DNA from: Helicobacter sp.
Lineage (GTDB): Bacteria > Campylobacterota > Campylobacteria > Campylobacterales > Helicobacteraceae
Assembly: GCF_017502485.1 (NCBI RefSeq)
Contig: NZ_JAFVUX010000019.1
Coordinates: 1 to 33,904 of the forward strand
Reading direction: 5' to 3'
DNA: 33,904 bases
Made by a program: the position numbers and the translations under genes
Shown here: one piece after another, positions 7,832-15,011 of the stretch
How the letters are laid out: each line of letters starts with the position of its first letter
Position numbering within the stretch: position 1 is the stretch's first letter
The notes under the pieces: generated by a model
What the model was told of the DNA's origin: nothing
Database searches by the model: none
What the model saw: only the letters and a program-made list of their open reading frames with translations

Positions 7832-8851
7832 ATGAAGTTTGGATATTGGAGTCCAGTATTTGGAAGCTGGCTTAGGAATGTAGATGATGATAGTACGCAG
7901 TGTTCTTGGGAATATATCCGCGATTTAGCAATAAAAGCGGAGAATCTAGGCTATACGCTCACTCTTGTGCCAGAACTGTATTTAAATGATATTAAAGGTG
8001 AGAAAGCCTCTGCTCTTGATGCATGGGCTATTGCCAATGCTCTAGCAGCAGTTACAAAAAAAATTGAGATTCTAGCAGCACTTCGTCCGCAGTATCATCA
8101 AGTGGCACTCACTGCAAAACAGATTGCTACGATTTCACAGATTTGCAATGGACGATTTTCTATCAATATGGTCTCAGCGTGGTGGGAAGAAGAGGCTAGG
8201 CAGTATGGTATAAACTTTGATGCACACGATGATAGATATACGCTCACGCACGAATATACTGATGTATTGCGGGGATTTTGGAGTAAGAGTCCATTTAATC
8301 ATAAGGGGAAATATTTTAGCTTTGAGAATTCTTATAATGAGCCTAAGCCACCTAAGATTCCGCTTGTGTATGCGGGGGGAGAGAGTGAAATAGGGAGAAA
8401 TGCTATCACGCAATTTGCAGATTTTTATCTCTTGCACGGAGGCACACTTGAAGAAGTACAAACAAAAATTGCAGATATGAAAGAGCGAAAGAAAAGAGCG
8501 GGATTAGCACCATTTAAGGGCTTTGGTATGGCGGTGTATATGATTGTGCGAGAGAGTGAGGAAGAAGCACAAAAGGAACTAAAAAGGATTACTACCATTA
8601 AGAATTACGCCGATTATGAAAACTCTTATAAGAATTTTACAGGCAATTCACAGCTTGATGTAGAGATTAGCAAGCAGGAATATAGCGTGTCTAATCGCGG
8701 TTTGCGTTCAAATCTAGTTGGCACGCCAGAGAGTGTAGCACAAAAGATTAGAGCCTATAAAGAAGCAGGGCTAGATTTACTTATAATCCAATGTGCCAAT
8801 ATGCAAGAAGAGCTAGAATATATTGCTAAAAAGGTTATGCCACTGGTGTGA
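7832..8851 (+). CDS. SfnG/SsuD-like flavin-dependent monooxygenase
   Basis: A 339-residue luciferase-like monooxygenase of the shorter SsuD/SfnG type (alkanesulfonate and dimethylsulfone monooxygenases). Diagnostic parts are the N-terminal MKFGYWSPVFG, the central KQIATISQICNGRFSINMVSAWW, HDDRYTLTHEYTDVLRGFW, KGKYFSFEN, and the C-terminal NLVGTPESVAQKIRAYKEAGLDLLII with ...KVMPLV at the end, much as in SfnG. A GTG two codons upstream is possible, but the ATG at 7832 is better spaced from the AAAGGAG at 7818-7824. It is the third gene of the cassette, 12 bases after the ATP-grasp gene. It belongs to a different subgroup from the first monooxygenase, so two distinct oxidations are likely. The substrate is unknown. 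Confidence 0.83.
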   Translation: MKFGYWSPVFGSWLRNVDDDSTQCSWEYIRDLAIKAENLGYTLTLVPELYLNDIKGEKASALDAWAIANALAAVTKKIEILAALRPQYHQVALTAKQIATISQICNGRFSINMVSAWWEEEARQYGINFDAHDDRYTLTHEYTDVLRGFWSKSPFNHKGKYFSFENSYNEPKPPKIPLVYAGGESEIGRNAITQFADFYLLHGGTLEEVQTKIADMKERKKRAGLAPFKGFGMAVYMIVRESEEEAQKELKRITTIKNYADYENSYKNFTGNSQLDVEISKQEYSVSNRGLRSNLVGTPESVAQKIRAYKEAGLDLLIIQCANMQEELEYIAKKVMPLV

Positions 8852-8857
8852 GTGTTG

Positions 8858-8885
8858 CTTAGATTCTAGCTCGCTAGAATCTAAG
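8858..8885. terminator. Hairpin closing the cassette
   Basis: CTTAGATTCTAGC (8858-8870), a 2-base loop TC, and GCTAGAATCTAAG (8873-8885) make a perfect 13-bp stem 6 bases after the monooxygenase stop codon. It is built from two face-to-face TAGAWTCTA motifs. No T run follows, so it may act as a bidirectional stop or 3'-end stabiliser between this operon and the converging lipoprotein gene. Confidence 0.5.
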
Positions 8886-8933
8886 GCTATGTTGATCTCC
8901 CTAAGTAGTCCTACAAGCTGGAATCCACTTCAA

Positions 8934-9206
8934 TCACTCTCCTGTAACAATAGTCGTGCGCTTGGTATAAATATAGGGGAGACCATTGCGTGCGAAGTCT
9001 GTAGTCGCGATTTTTTCTATTCCGCCATTGCGCGCAGCAGTAGCGATCGTGCAGTCCCCAAAGTCAAAAAAGTAGAAAAAGTTCTTGCATATCCCTGTGC
9101 CTGTTTTCTTGCTACTTGCCATACCCGTGGCACTTCCGGGCGTATAGACCGTGCCACAGCCACATAAAGCCACTACAACTAGCGACACTACAACACTACG
9201 GAGCAT
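8934..9206 (-). CDS. TRL-like family lipoprotein
   Basis: A 90-residue exported protein resembling the small TRL-like family: GDCTIATAARNGGIEKIATTDF followed by a terminal TTIV(T)GE is the characteristic core. The N-terminus [17 protein letters not shown] is a lipoprotein signal with lipobox LCGC and the lipidated Cys at residue 17. Its ATG overlaps the argG stop by one base (TAATG), so it appears translationally coupled to argG. The role of the family is not established. Many members come in clusters; this one is single. Confidence 0.75.
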   Translation of the reverse strand: MLRSVVVSLVVVALCGCGTVYTPGSATGMASSKKTGTGICKNFFYFFDFGDCTIATAARNGGIEKIATTDFARNGLPYIYTKRTTIVTGE

Positions 9207-10459
9207 TATTTTTGCTTCTTTTTGGGTTGCTTTTTGGTGGATTTGTTAGATTTTTTGCCTTGTGCTTTGCCTTCAATGATGAAGCGCAGAGCATTAAGCT
9301 TAATAAAGCCTGCGGCATCTTTTTGATCATAGACACTATCTTCTTCAAAGGTGCTATATGCCGCGCTAAAAAGCGAGTTGCTAGACTCTCGCCCCAGCAC
9401 CATTACATTGCCTTTATACAGCTCTAATCGGACAAGCCCACTTACGCTCTTTTGCGTGGTGTCAATGAGAGCTTGTAGAGCTCCTCTCTCCTTACTAAAC
9501 CAAAATCCATTATAAATAAGGCTCGCATAGCGTGGCATAAGCTCATCTTTTAAATGTGCTTCTTCTCTATCAAGCGTGATAGATTCTATCGCGCGATGTG
9601 CTCTTAGATAGATCGCGCCACCCGGAGTCTCATAACAGCCGCGTGATTTCATACCGACAAAGCGGTTTTCCACAAGATCAAGCCTACCGATGCCGTGCTT
9701 AGAGCCTAGCGCATTAAGCTTTTGCCAAAACTTCGCAGGGCTTAGCTTTTTGCCATTGATGGCTACACCATCGCCTTTTTCAAACTCTATGGTGATGATT
9801 TCAGGCTTATTGGGGGCATTTTTAGGGCTGACACTCCACCGCCACATACTCTCTTCTGGAGCTTGGCTTGGATCTTCAAGATTCTGCCCCTCATAGCTAA
9901 TGTGCAAGAGATTTGCATCCATTGAGTAGGGGGACTTTTTCTTCGCGTTTTCGATAGGGATTCCAGCCTTTTTGGCATAGGCTAAGAGCTTTTCTCTGCT
10001 ATTTAGATCCCACTCTCTCCACGGAGCTATGACCTTAATCTCTGGGTCCAGCGCATACGCACCTAGCTCAAAGCGCACTTGATCATTCCCCTTGCCTGTG
10101 GCTCCGTGGGCAATCGCATCTGCGCCGACTTTTTGCGCGATTTCTACAAGCCTTTTGGCTATCAATGGGCGCGCGATACTTGTGCCTAGCAAATATTCTC
10201 CCTCATAAATCGCATTAGCACGAAACATTGGGAAGACAAAATCACGGATAAACTCTTCTTGCAAATCTTCTATGAAAATATTTTTTGCCTTGATGCCAAG
10301 CTTTAAGGCTTTAGCACGAGCTGGCTCAACTTCCTCGCCTTGCCCAATATCTGCAGTGAAAGTTACCACCTCACAGCCATAAGTATCACCAAGCCATTTT
10401 AAAATCACGCTTGTATCAAGCCCACCACTATATGCTAGCACTACCTTTTTTACTGCCAT
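9206..10459 (-). CDS. argG: Argininosuccinate synthase
   Basis: ArgG joins citrulline and aspartate using ATP in arginine synthesis. From the ATG at 10459 ([17 protein letters not shown]) the protein has 417 residues, slightly over the usual length. The N-type ATP pyrophosphatase loop AYSGGLDTS is at residues 9-17, and [31 protein letters not shown] and the C-terminal domain [19 protein letters not shown] follow. AAGGAGTAAC precedes the start; the open frame upstream of it overlaps the promoter and is not family-like. The excess length is a lysine-rich tail ([17 protein letters not shown]) after the usual end [11 protein letters not shown], which is odd for this enzyme. No other arginine genes are adjacent. 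Confidence 0.96.
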   Translation of the reverse strand: MAVKKVVLAYSGGLDTSVILKWLGDTYGCEVVTFTADIGQGEEVEPARAKALKLGIKAKNIFIEDLQEEFIRDFVFPMFRANAIYEGEYLLGTSIARPLIAKRLVEIAQKVGADAIAHGATGKGNDQVRFELGAYALDPEIKVIAPWREWDLNSREKLLAYAKKAGIPIENAKKKSPYSMDANLLHISYEGQNLEDPSQAPEESMWRWSVSPKNAPNKPEIITIEFEKGDGVAINGKKLSPAKFWQKLNALGSKHGIGRLDLVENRFVGMKSRGCYETPGGAIYLRAHRAIESITLDREEAHLKDELMPRYASLIYNGFWFSKERGALQALIDTTQKSVSGLVRLELYKGNVMVLGRESSNSLFSAAYSTFEEDSVYDQKDAAGFIKLNALRFIIEGKAQGKKSNKSTKKQPKKKQK

Positions 10460-10486
10460 TGTTACTCCTTTATGTTTAGATAGTCG

Positions 10487-10492
10487 ATTATA
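10487..10492 (-). promoter_or_regulatory. -10 element for argG
   Basis: The minus strand reads CTGCTATAATCG: a consensus TATAAT about 27 nt upstream of the argG start, in the short gap after the yejF stop. argG and the lipoprotein gene can therefore be transcribed apart from the ABC transporter genes. Confidence 0.6.
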
Positions 10493-10523
10493 GCAGATTT
10501 GGCTAGAGCTTAAGTGTTTTAGG

Positions 10524-12176
10524 CTAGATTCTCGCTCTAAGCAAAGCTCTCGTGCAAGGGTGGGTAGGTGAGCTAAAAACTTGCTCCACTCCACCTTGCT
10601 CCACCACCTGCCCAGAATCTAGCACAATCACTTCTGTACACATCGCTTCTATGACATTAAGATCGTGGCTTATGACAACATAGCTTAAGCCAAACGCACT
10701 CTGTAGCTCCAATAGCAATGTGATGATATCTTTTTGCGTATTTTTATCAAGCGCGGAAGTCGGCTCATCAAGCAAGAGAATCTTTGCTCCACTCGCTAAT
10801 GCCCTAGCAATGCATACACGCTGGGCTTCCCCGCCACTAAGTGTGTGGCTATATCGGTAGAGAAAGCTGCTAGAGAGTCCCACTTGCTCTAGTAGCTCTA
10901 AAGCCTTTAGGGTAGGAGCTTTGATTTTTTTCACCTTGTGGCTCGCTCTAGCTTGTAGAGCTTCTTGTAAAATCTCTAGTACGCACATTCGCGGATTAAG
11001 GGCTAAAAGCGGATCTTGGAAAACGATTTGCACCATAGAGACAAATGCTCTATCACGCTTTTTGTCCACATAGATGAGCTCTTTTGGTGTGGCGTTTTGG
11101 GGGTAGATAGATAAGCCACCTAAATGTCCCTCTAGCCCCAAAATCCCAAGCGCTAGGCTAGACTTCCCGCTTCCACTAGCCCCAATGATCCCAATGCTAT
11201 CCCCAACCCTTAGTCGCAGATTTACCCCCTGTATCGCTGGGGTTTTCTGCCTTGTAAAAAAACCTTTAGTCGTATGATATACAGCAAAGTCCTGTAAGCT
11301 CAAGCACACCTCTCCCGCACTAGCATCTGGCTTTTTAGGTAGGATTATGGCGTTTAGGAGTTTGCGTGTGTATGGGTGGAGCGAGCTAGAATCTAGTCTT
11401 TTAGGTTCTAGGAATTCTAAAGAAATATGCCGTTTCTTTAGTAAAGCTAAATCCCCACCAAACAAGGCTGAATCTCTTACAAGATGATCACAGATTTTGC
11501 CCCCTTGCATCACATACAATCTCCCGGCAAATCTCTCTATCAAGCCCAAATCGTGCGTGATAAACACAATCGCCATCTCCATAAAAGAGTCTAAAAGTGC
11601 TAGAATCTGGCTTTGTATATGTGCATCTAGCGCAGTTGTAGGCTCATCGCAGATAAGGAGTCTAGGGCGCGCTAAGCTCATCATAGCAATACATACGCGC
11701 TGGGCTTGCCCACCGCTAAGAGTGTGGGGCAAGCGGTGTTTAATGCTAGGCTCTAGCCCCACAGATTCTAGTGCCTGATCAATTAGGGTTTGATACTTGG
11801 CTTTTGGTATGCTTGGCAAATGCAAGGCGCACATTTCTGCTAGCTGCTTATATATAGTGTGGAGCGGATTTAGTGATAGCTTTGGAGATTGGGGGATATA
11901 GGCGATTTTTTGCGCGCGGATTGTGCGCCATAAGGGCGAGTTTATAGGGATAGTAGCTAGATTTTGCTCTATGCCTTGGAGACGGATATCTCCACACGCA
12001 TTGCCTTGCACAAGCCCCATAAGTAGCTTTGCTAGTAGGCTCTTCCCACTGCCAGACTCTCCTACAATGCCTACATGCTCCTTTGACCACACTTCTAGTG
12101 CTATATCTTGCAGGGCGAAATCCCCAAACTCTGCGCGTAAATCCCGCACATAAAGCAAAGGCTCAGGAGCTTTCAT
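10524..12176 (-). CDS. yejF: Peptide ABC transporter, fused dual ATPase (YejF type)
   Basis: A 550-residue protein with two complete ABC ATPase halves, as in YejF, which powers a peptide importer of the Opp/Dpp class. First half: Walker A GESGSGKS at 39-46, signature LSGGQ at 153-157, Walker B LLICDEP at 173-179. Second half: Walker A GASGSGKS at 332-339, signature LSGGE at 446-450, Walker B LLLDEP at 467-472. The end [10 protein letters not shown] is typical of oligopeptide ATPases. All catalytic motifs are intact, so both sites should bind ATP. Its ATG overlaps the yejE stop by four bases (ATGA). The permease partner YejB and binding protein YejA are not in this window. Confidence 0.9.
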   Translation of the reverse strand: MKAPEPLLYVRDLRAEFGDFALQDIALEVWSKEHVGIVGESGSGKSLLAKLLMGLVQGNACGDIRLQGIEQNLATIPINSPLWRTIRAQKIAYIPQSPKLSLNPLHTIYKQLAEMCALHLPSIPKAKYQTLIDQALESVGLEPSIKHRLPHTLSGGQAQRVCIAMMSLARPRLLICDEPTTALDAHIQSQILALLDSFMEMAIVFITHDLGLIERFAGRLYVMQGGKICDHLVRDSALFGGDLALLKKRHISLEFLEPKRLDSSSLHPYTRKLLNAIILPKKPDASAGEVCLSLQDFAVYHTTKGFFTRQKTPAIQGVNLRLRVGDSIGIIGASGSGKSSLALGILGLEGHLGGLSIYPQNATPKELIYVDKKRDRAFVSMVQIVFQDPLLALNPRMCVLEILQEALQARASHKVKKIKAPTLKALELLEQVGLSSSFLYRYSHTLSGGEAQRVCIARALASGAKILLLDEPTSALDKNTQKDIITLLLELQSAFGLSYVVISHDLNVIEAMCTEVIVLDSGQVVEQGGVEQVFSSPTHPCTRALLRARI

Positions 12177-13384
12177 ACGCTATACACACTAGGGTTTAGC
12201 GCATCGCGCACCCCCTCGCCAATAAAACACAGCAAAGAAAGTAGTAAAGCCACTGCGCTAAACCCGCTCAGAGCCAAATGTGGAGAGGCAAGGTTGTTTT
12301 TCCCCTGTTCTAATAGCTCGCCCAAGCTCGCACTCCCCACAGGCATACCAAAGCCCAAGAAATCAAGCGTAACAAGTGTGCCAATACTCCCTACCATAAG
12401 AAAAGGCACATAAGCAATCGTAGCGATACAGGCATTTGGCAAAATATGCGCAAAGACTATACGCAGATCGCTCGCCCCAAGTGCTCTAGCAGCTTTGACA
12501 TACACGCTCTCACGCACCTTGAGAAACTCCGCGCGCACAATCACACTCAATGGAATCCAGCTAAAGGCTAGCACGATACCTAAAATCCACCAAAAGCTAG
12601 GCGTGATAAAGCTTGAGAGAATGATGAGCAAAAAGAGCAGAGGGATACTTGCATACACTTCTATCCCCCTTTGCCCGATGAGATCGATTAGCCCACCGTA
12701 ATAGCCCTGAAGCCCCCCAACGCCAATGCCAATCACCACGCTACACGCGCTTAAAATCAGCCCAAAAGCAATGCCAGTGCCAAGCCCATAAAGCAAGCGT
12801 GCTAACACATCTCTAGCTTGATCATCAGTACCTAGCCAATGCTTACTTGAAGGTGGTGTGGGTGCTGGAGTGTGCAAGTCTAGCACGATTGTGTCATAGC
12901 TATATGGGATAGGGGCGCGCAGCACAAAAGAGTCGCGCAAAAGCTCCTTGACATAGGGGTCATTATAATCTGGCTCGGTGAAAAAATCTCCGCCAAAGGT
13001 GGATTCTGGGTAGCTCTGCCATAAGGGAAAATAAAAATGCCCATTGTAGTAGATAAGCAGGGGCTTATGATTAGCAAGCAGTGGTGCGAATAAGGCTAGA
13101 GCGCAGAGTGTGACAAAAAGATAGAGTGAGATTCTAGCACGCGAGTTTTTGGCGAAGATTTTCCAGCGATTTTTCCACAAGCATAAGCGATAGCTTCGTG
13201 CCAAGCCCTTAGGATCCGCTTTTGAAAAATCAGTTGTTATGCTGTCATTACGAGTAACTGCGTTAGTGACAGCGTGGCAATCCACTCCCCTCACTCCGTC
13301 ATTGCGAGCGGATTGAAAATCCGCGTGGCAATCCATAGATTCTGCGCTAGCAAAACAATCTTTCCTAGAATCCACTTTTGCCAA
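12173..13384 (-). CDS. yejE: Peptide ABC transporter permease (YejE type), repeat-extended N-terminus
   Basis: An inner-membrane permease of the OppC/YejE class. The family body begins near residue 70 (WKNRWKIFAKNSRARISLYLF), with the periplasmic segment LLANHKPLLIYYNGHFYFPL, the LGTDDQARDVLARLLYG motif, several membrane helices, and the ATPase-coupling EAA loop AARALGASDLRIVFAHILPNA. The open frame starts at a TTG (13384), but residues 1-60 are coded largely by a dispersed repeat (13244-13335) and read DCHADFQSARND and DCHAVTNAVTRND. A second TTG at 13204 (residue 61), preceded by CTAAGG, would give about 343 residues, close to E. coli YejE as I recall it. The true start is therefore open. 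It sits 20 bases after the DJ-1 family gene and overlaps yejF. Confidence 0.85.
   Translation of the reverse strand: MAKVDSRKDCFASAESMDCHADFQSARNDGVRGVDCHAVTNAVTRNDSITTDFSKADPKGLARSYRLCLWKNRWKIFAKNSRARISLYLFVTLCALALFAPLLANHKPLLIYYNGHFYFPLWQSYPESTFGGDFFTEPDYNDPYVKELLRDSFVLRAPIPYSYDTIVLDLHTPAPTPPSSKHWLGTDDQARDVLARLLYGLGTGIAFGLILSACSVVIGIGVGGLQGYYGGLIDLIGQRGIEVYASIPLLFLLIILSSFITPSFWWILGIVLAFSWIPLSVIVRAEFLKVRESVYVKAARALGASDLRIVFAHILPNACIATIAYVPFLMVGSIGTLVTLDFLGFGMPVGSASLGELLEQGKNNLASPHLALSGFSAVALLLSLLCFIGEGVRDALNPSVYSV
13244..13335. repeat. Two units of a dispersed hairpin repeat inside the 5' end of yejE
   Basis: Unit A (13244-13284) and unit B (13298-13335) both begin GTCATT(A/G)CGAG and end GCGTGGCAATCCA, separated by 13 bases. 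Unit B holds a perfect stem GCGGATT-GAA-AATCCGC. Unit A has a different middle containing TAAC-TGC-GTTA. A third copy, like unit B but in the opposite orientation, is at 33436-33469. This is the behaviour of a REP-like or MITE-like short interspersed element. On the minus strand it stays open in the yejE frame. Confidence 0.85.
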
Positions 13385-13404
13385 ACCTTAGAGGTGCCCT
13401 ATAA

Positions 13405-14013
13405 TCACACGACAAGCGCGTTAGAAGGATATATATCTAGTAGCAGCTCTTTTTTCACCGCTTGCGCGCGATCATCTCCTAGCAAGTAGCGCACAATCTC
13501 TATGGCAAAAAACGGCGCGCTAGCAGGACCAGAAGCAGTGATTTGAGAGCCGTGCGTAAGGACACCTTCTTGTTGATAGCGCACATTTTCGCCTTGACAG
13601 GAGTCTTCACAGCCCGGATAGCAAGTAAAGTATCCTTGCAACACATTAGCACGAGCTAGCACAATGGGTGAGGCACAAATGGCTGCAATAAGCTTGCCAG
13701 CCTTAGCAAAAGCCTGTAGGATTGATGCGAGATCAACACTTGCGCTAAGATTTTCCATACCCTTAAGCCCGCCGGGCAGAGCTATACCACTTAGAGATTC
13801 CAGCGTGCTAGAATCTAAGCGTGCTAGATCATAGGGCGCTAGTATCTCTATATCGTGTGCGCCTTTATACGCCCTAGCACCGCTAATGCCGGCTAATAGC
13901 ACCTCTATCCCACATCGGCGTAAAATATCCACCACATTCACGCACTCAATCTCTTCAAAACCATCAGCTAGTGGGACTAGTATGGATGTAACTTGATCTT
14001 GGATCGCTTGCAT
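13405..14013 (-). CDS. DJ-1/PfpI (ThiJ) family protein
   Basis: A 202-residue DJ-1 superfamily protein; members act as glyoxalases, deglycase-like or stress-response proteins, or chaperones. The nucleophile elbow AAICASP places Cys113 where DJ-1 has Cys106. The acidic partner in FEEIE (Glu23) matches DJ-1 Glu18. The position of DJ-1 His126 appears to be tyrosine here (FTCYPGCED), so the third catalytic position differs. The ATG at 14013 follows AAAGGAGTGATT and gives the family length. It is probably cotranscribed with yejE, 20 bases downstream; a functional link to peptide import is not evident. Confidence 0.88.
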   Translation of the reverse strand: MQAIQDQVTSILVPLADGFEEIECVNVVDILRRCGIEVLLAGISGARAYKGAHDIEILAPYDLARLDSSTLESLSGIALPGGLKGMENLSASVDLASILQAFAKAGKLIAAICASPIVLARANVLQGYFTCYPGCEDSCQGENVRYQQEGVLTHGSQITASGPASAPFFAIEIVRYLLGDDRAQAVKKELLLDIYPSNALVV

Positions 14014-14040
14014 AATCACTCCTTTGCTTTGTGTGCAGGC

Positions 14041-14046
14041 ATTGTA
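14041..14046 (-). promoter_or_regulatory. Candidate -10 element for the DJ-1 gene / yejEF
   Basis: The minus strand reads TTAGCTACAATGCC, giving TACAAT about 27 nt before the DJ-1 start codon, with AAAGGAG between. No clear -35 is seen, as usual in this group. Confidence 0.45.
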
Positions 14047-14180
14047 GCTAAGTTTGGTAATGGCACACACGCAATACATAGCTAGCACTATGCAACACGC
14101 TTCAATAAAATCTAAACATTTAGCCCAACCTTGACGGTTGTTTTGCCACTGCCCTATCTGCAGCCTTGTTGGTAGTTTAG

Positions 14181-14657
14181 CTAGTAACTTGCAAGAACGC
14201 GCTCTACATGTCCTACACTCACAAGCATGGTGTTTACCCTATAGCTTTTGGCAAAGATAAATTTATTTTCCCTAGCAATTTGATAGATTGTATCTGGCGC
14301 GTCTAGTGTTTGCTTTATCTGTGGGATATATTGCACTCTATTATCTCTACTAGCTTAAAAAGGTTTTTGTATGATAGCCCTATTCTTTGCCATCAAGTGC
14401 TGCTTTAATGCGTGGAGAGTGCTTGGGGATAGGGTGTCAGTTAATTTTTGTAGCCTAAGTAGTGTGTTCTTCCATTGCTCTTGAGTGTCTTTAGTTAAAA
14501 CAACTCGTTTATTTGTAGCTTTTCCCACAAATGTTATACTCCCTGTGCCAAATGCTTGAAACTTGCTATATGTGTAGCCTAGCTCGTGTTTTAGCGTATT
14601 TAAAAGCCCCATATCTACTGCTTTTGTTGCCACAGCAATGACACCGATCCGGGACAA
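14181..14657 (-). pseudogene. Decayed gene, 3' part, possibly a phage/toxin nuclease domain
   Basis: A 100-codon frame from a TTG at 14657 ends at a TAA at 14355-14357, and the same frame then stays open for 57 more codons to a TAG at 14181. Removing the single stop joins AVDMGLLNTLKHELGYTYSK... with VQYIPQIKQTLDAPDTIYQ..KFIFAKSYRV..MLVSVGHVERVL. The second part has the shape seen in PBECR-type (phage Barnase-EndoU-ColicinE5/D-RelE-like) nuclease domains: YIP-x(n)-TL-x-x-PD, then FAKxY and a hydrophobic strand. No ribosome site or normal start is present. This and the fragment at 14713-14868 look like remnants of one larger gene. The family link is a pattern judgement only. Confidence 0.45.
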
Positions 14658-14712
14658 GAGATAGCAACCCTTGATTTAGTATTTGATTATGCATTTCTTG
14701 GAAATTATTTTC

Positions 14713-14868
14713 TCATCCTAAGATATTGATTAGCAATGGCTGCTCTACTCCAGCCCCTAAGAATGCTCCCATTCTTGAGCCTATTAACGCCCCTGTCGCT
14801 ACTATCCCTGCTTTGTGGATGGGGTTTTTGGCAAGCTTGGATCCATAGCCCGCCCCTATTACATTCGC
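14713..14868 (-). pseudogene. Decayed gene, upstream fragment
   Basis: Fifty-one codons bounded by a TGA on each side encode a glycine/alanine-rich, amphipathic or membrane-active-looking stretch (GAGYGSKLAKNP, GIVATGALIGSRMGAFLGAG). There is no start codon at the front, and it lies in a different frame from the 14181-14657 remnant, 58 bases away. Gly/Ala-rich segments before a C-terminal nuclease are common in secreted or phage-encoded toxins, so it may be the same former gene with at least one frameshift. No function can be given. Confidence 0.35.
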
Positions 14869-14960
14869 TCACTTAGTATATCCGCTTTTACTCACAACTA
14901 CCCCTGCATAAAATAAGCGCGCAGTATAGCATATACTTCGCTAAGGTTTGGCGCAGTGAG

Positions 14961-14976
14961 TGGAACGCCCTTTGCT
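14961..14976 (+). promoter_or_regulatory. Sigma-54 promoter for flgH
   Basis: TGGAACGCCCTTTGCT has the -24 GG (14962-14963) and -12 GC (14974-14975) separated by exactly 10 bases, close to the consensus TGGCAC-N5-TTGC. It lies 36 bases before the flgH start. RpoN control of middle flagellar genes, activated by FlgR/FlgS, is established in Helicobacter and Campylobacter, which supports this assignment. Confidence 0.8.
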
Positions 14977-15011
14977 TTAGCCACTACTAAACACCACTAA
15001 GGATAGCTTAG

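Noticed and set aside
5344-8851. RiPP (modified peptide) gene cluster around the ATP-grasp protein
   Set aside because: No small precursor-like frame with a ribosome site was found within or beside the operon, and no protease or exporter is adjacent. It is kept only as an open possibility.
8823-9167. Plus-strand frame running from the monooxygenase end over the hairpin into the lipoprotein gene
   Set aside because: It crosses the hairpin and is antisense to the lipoprotein, whose lipobox and family core are clear.
13244-13335. CRISPR-like array
   Set aside because: There are only two unequal units with a 13-base gap, an internal hairpin and further copies elsewhere. This is an interspersed repeat, not a repeat-spacer array.
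14355-14657. Intact 100-residue gene
   Set aside because: Its only start is a TTG without a ribosome site, the frame continues past its stop with protein-like sequence, and a shifted fragment lies just upstream. A remnant is more likely.
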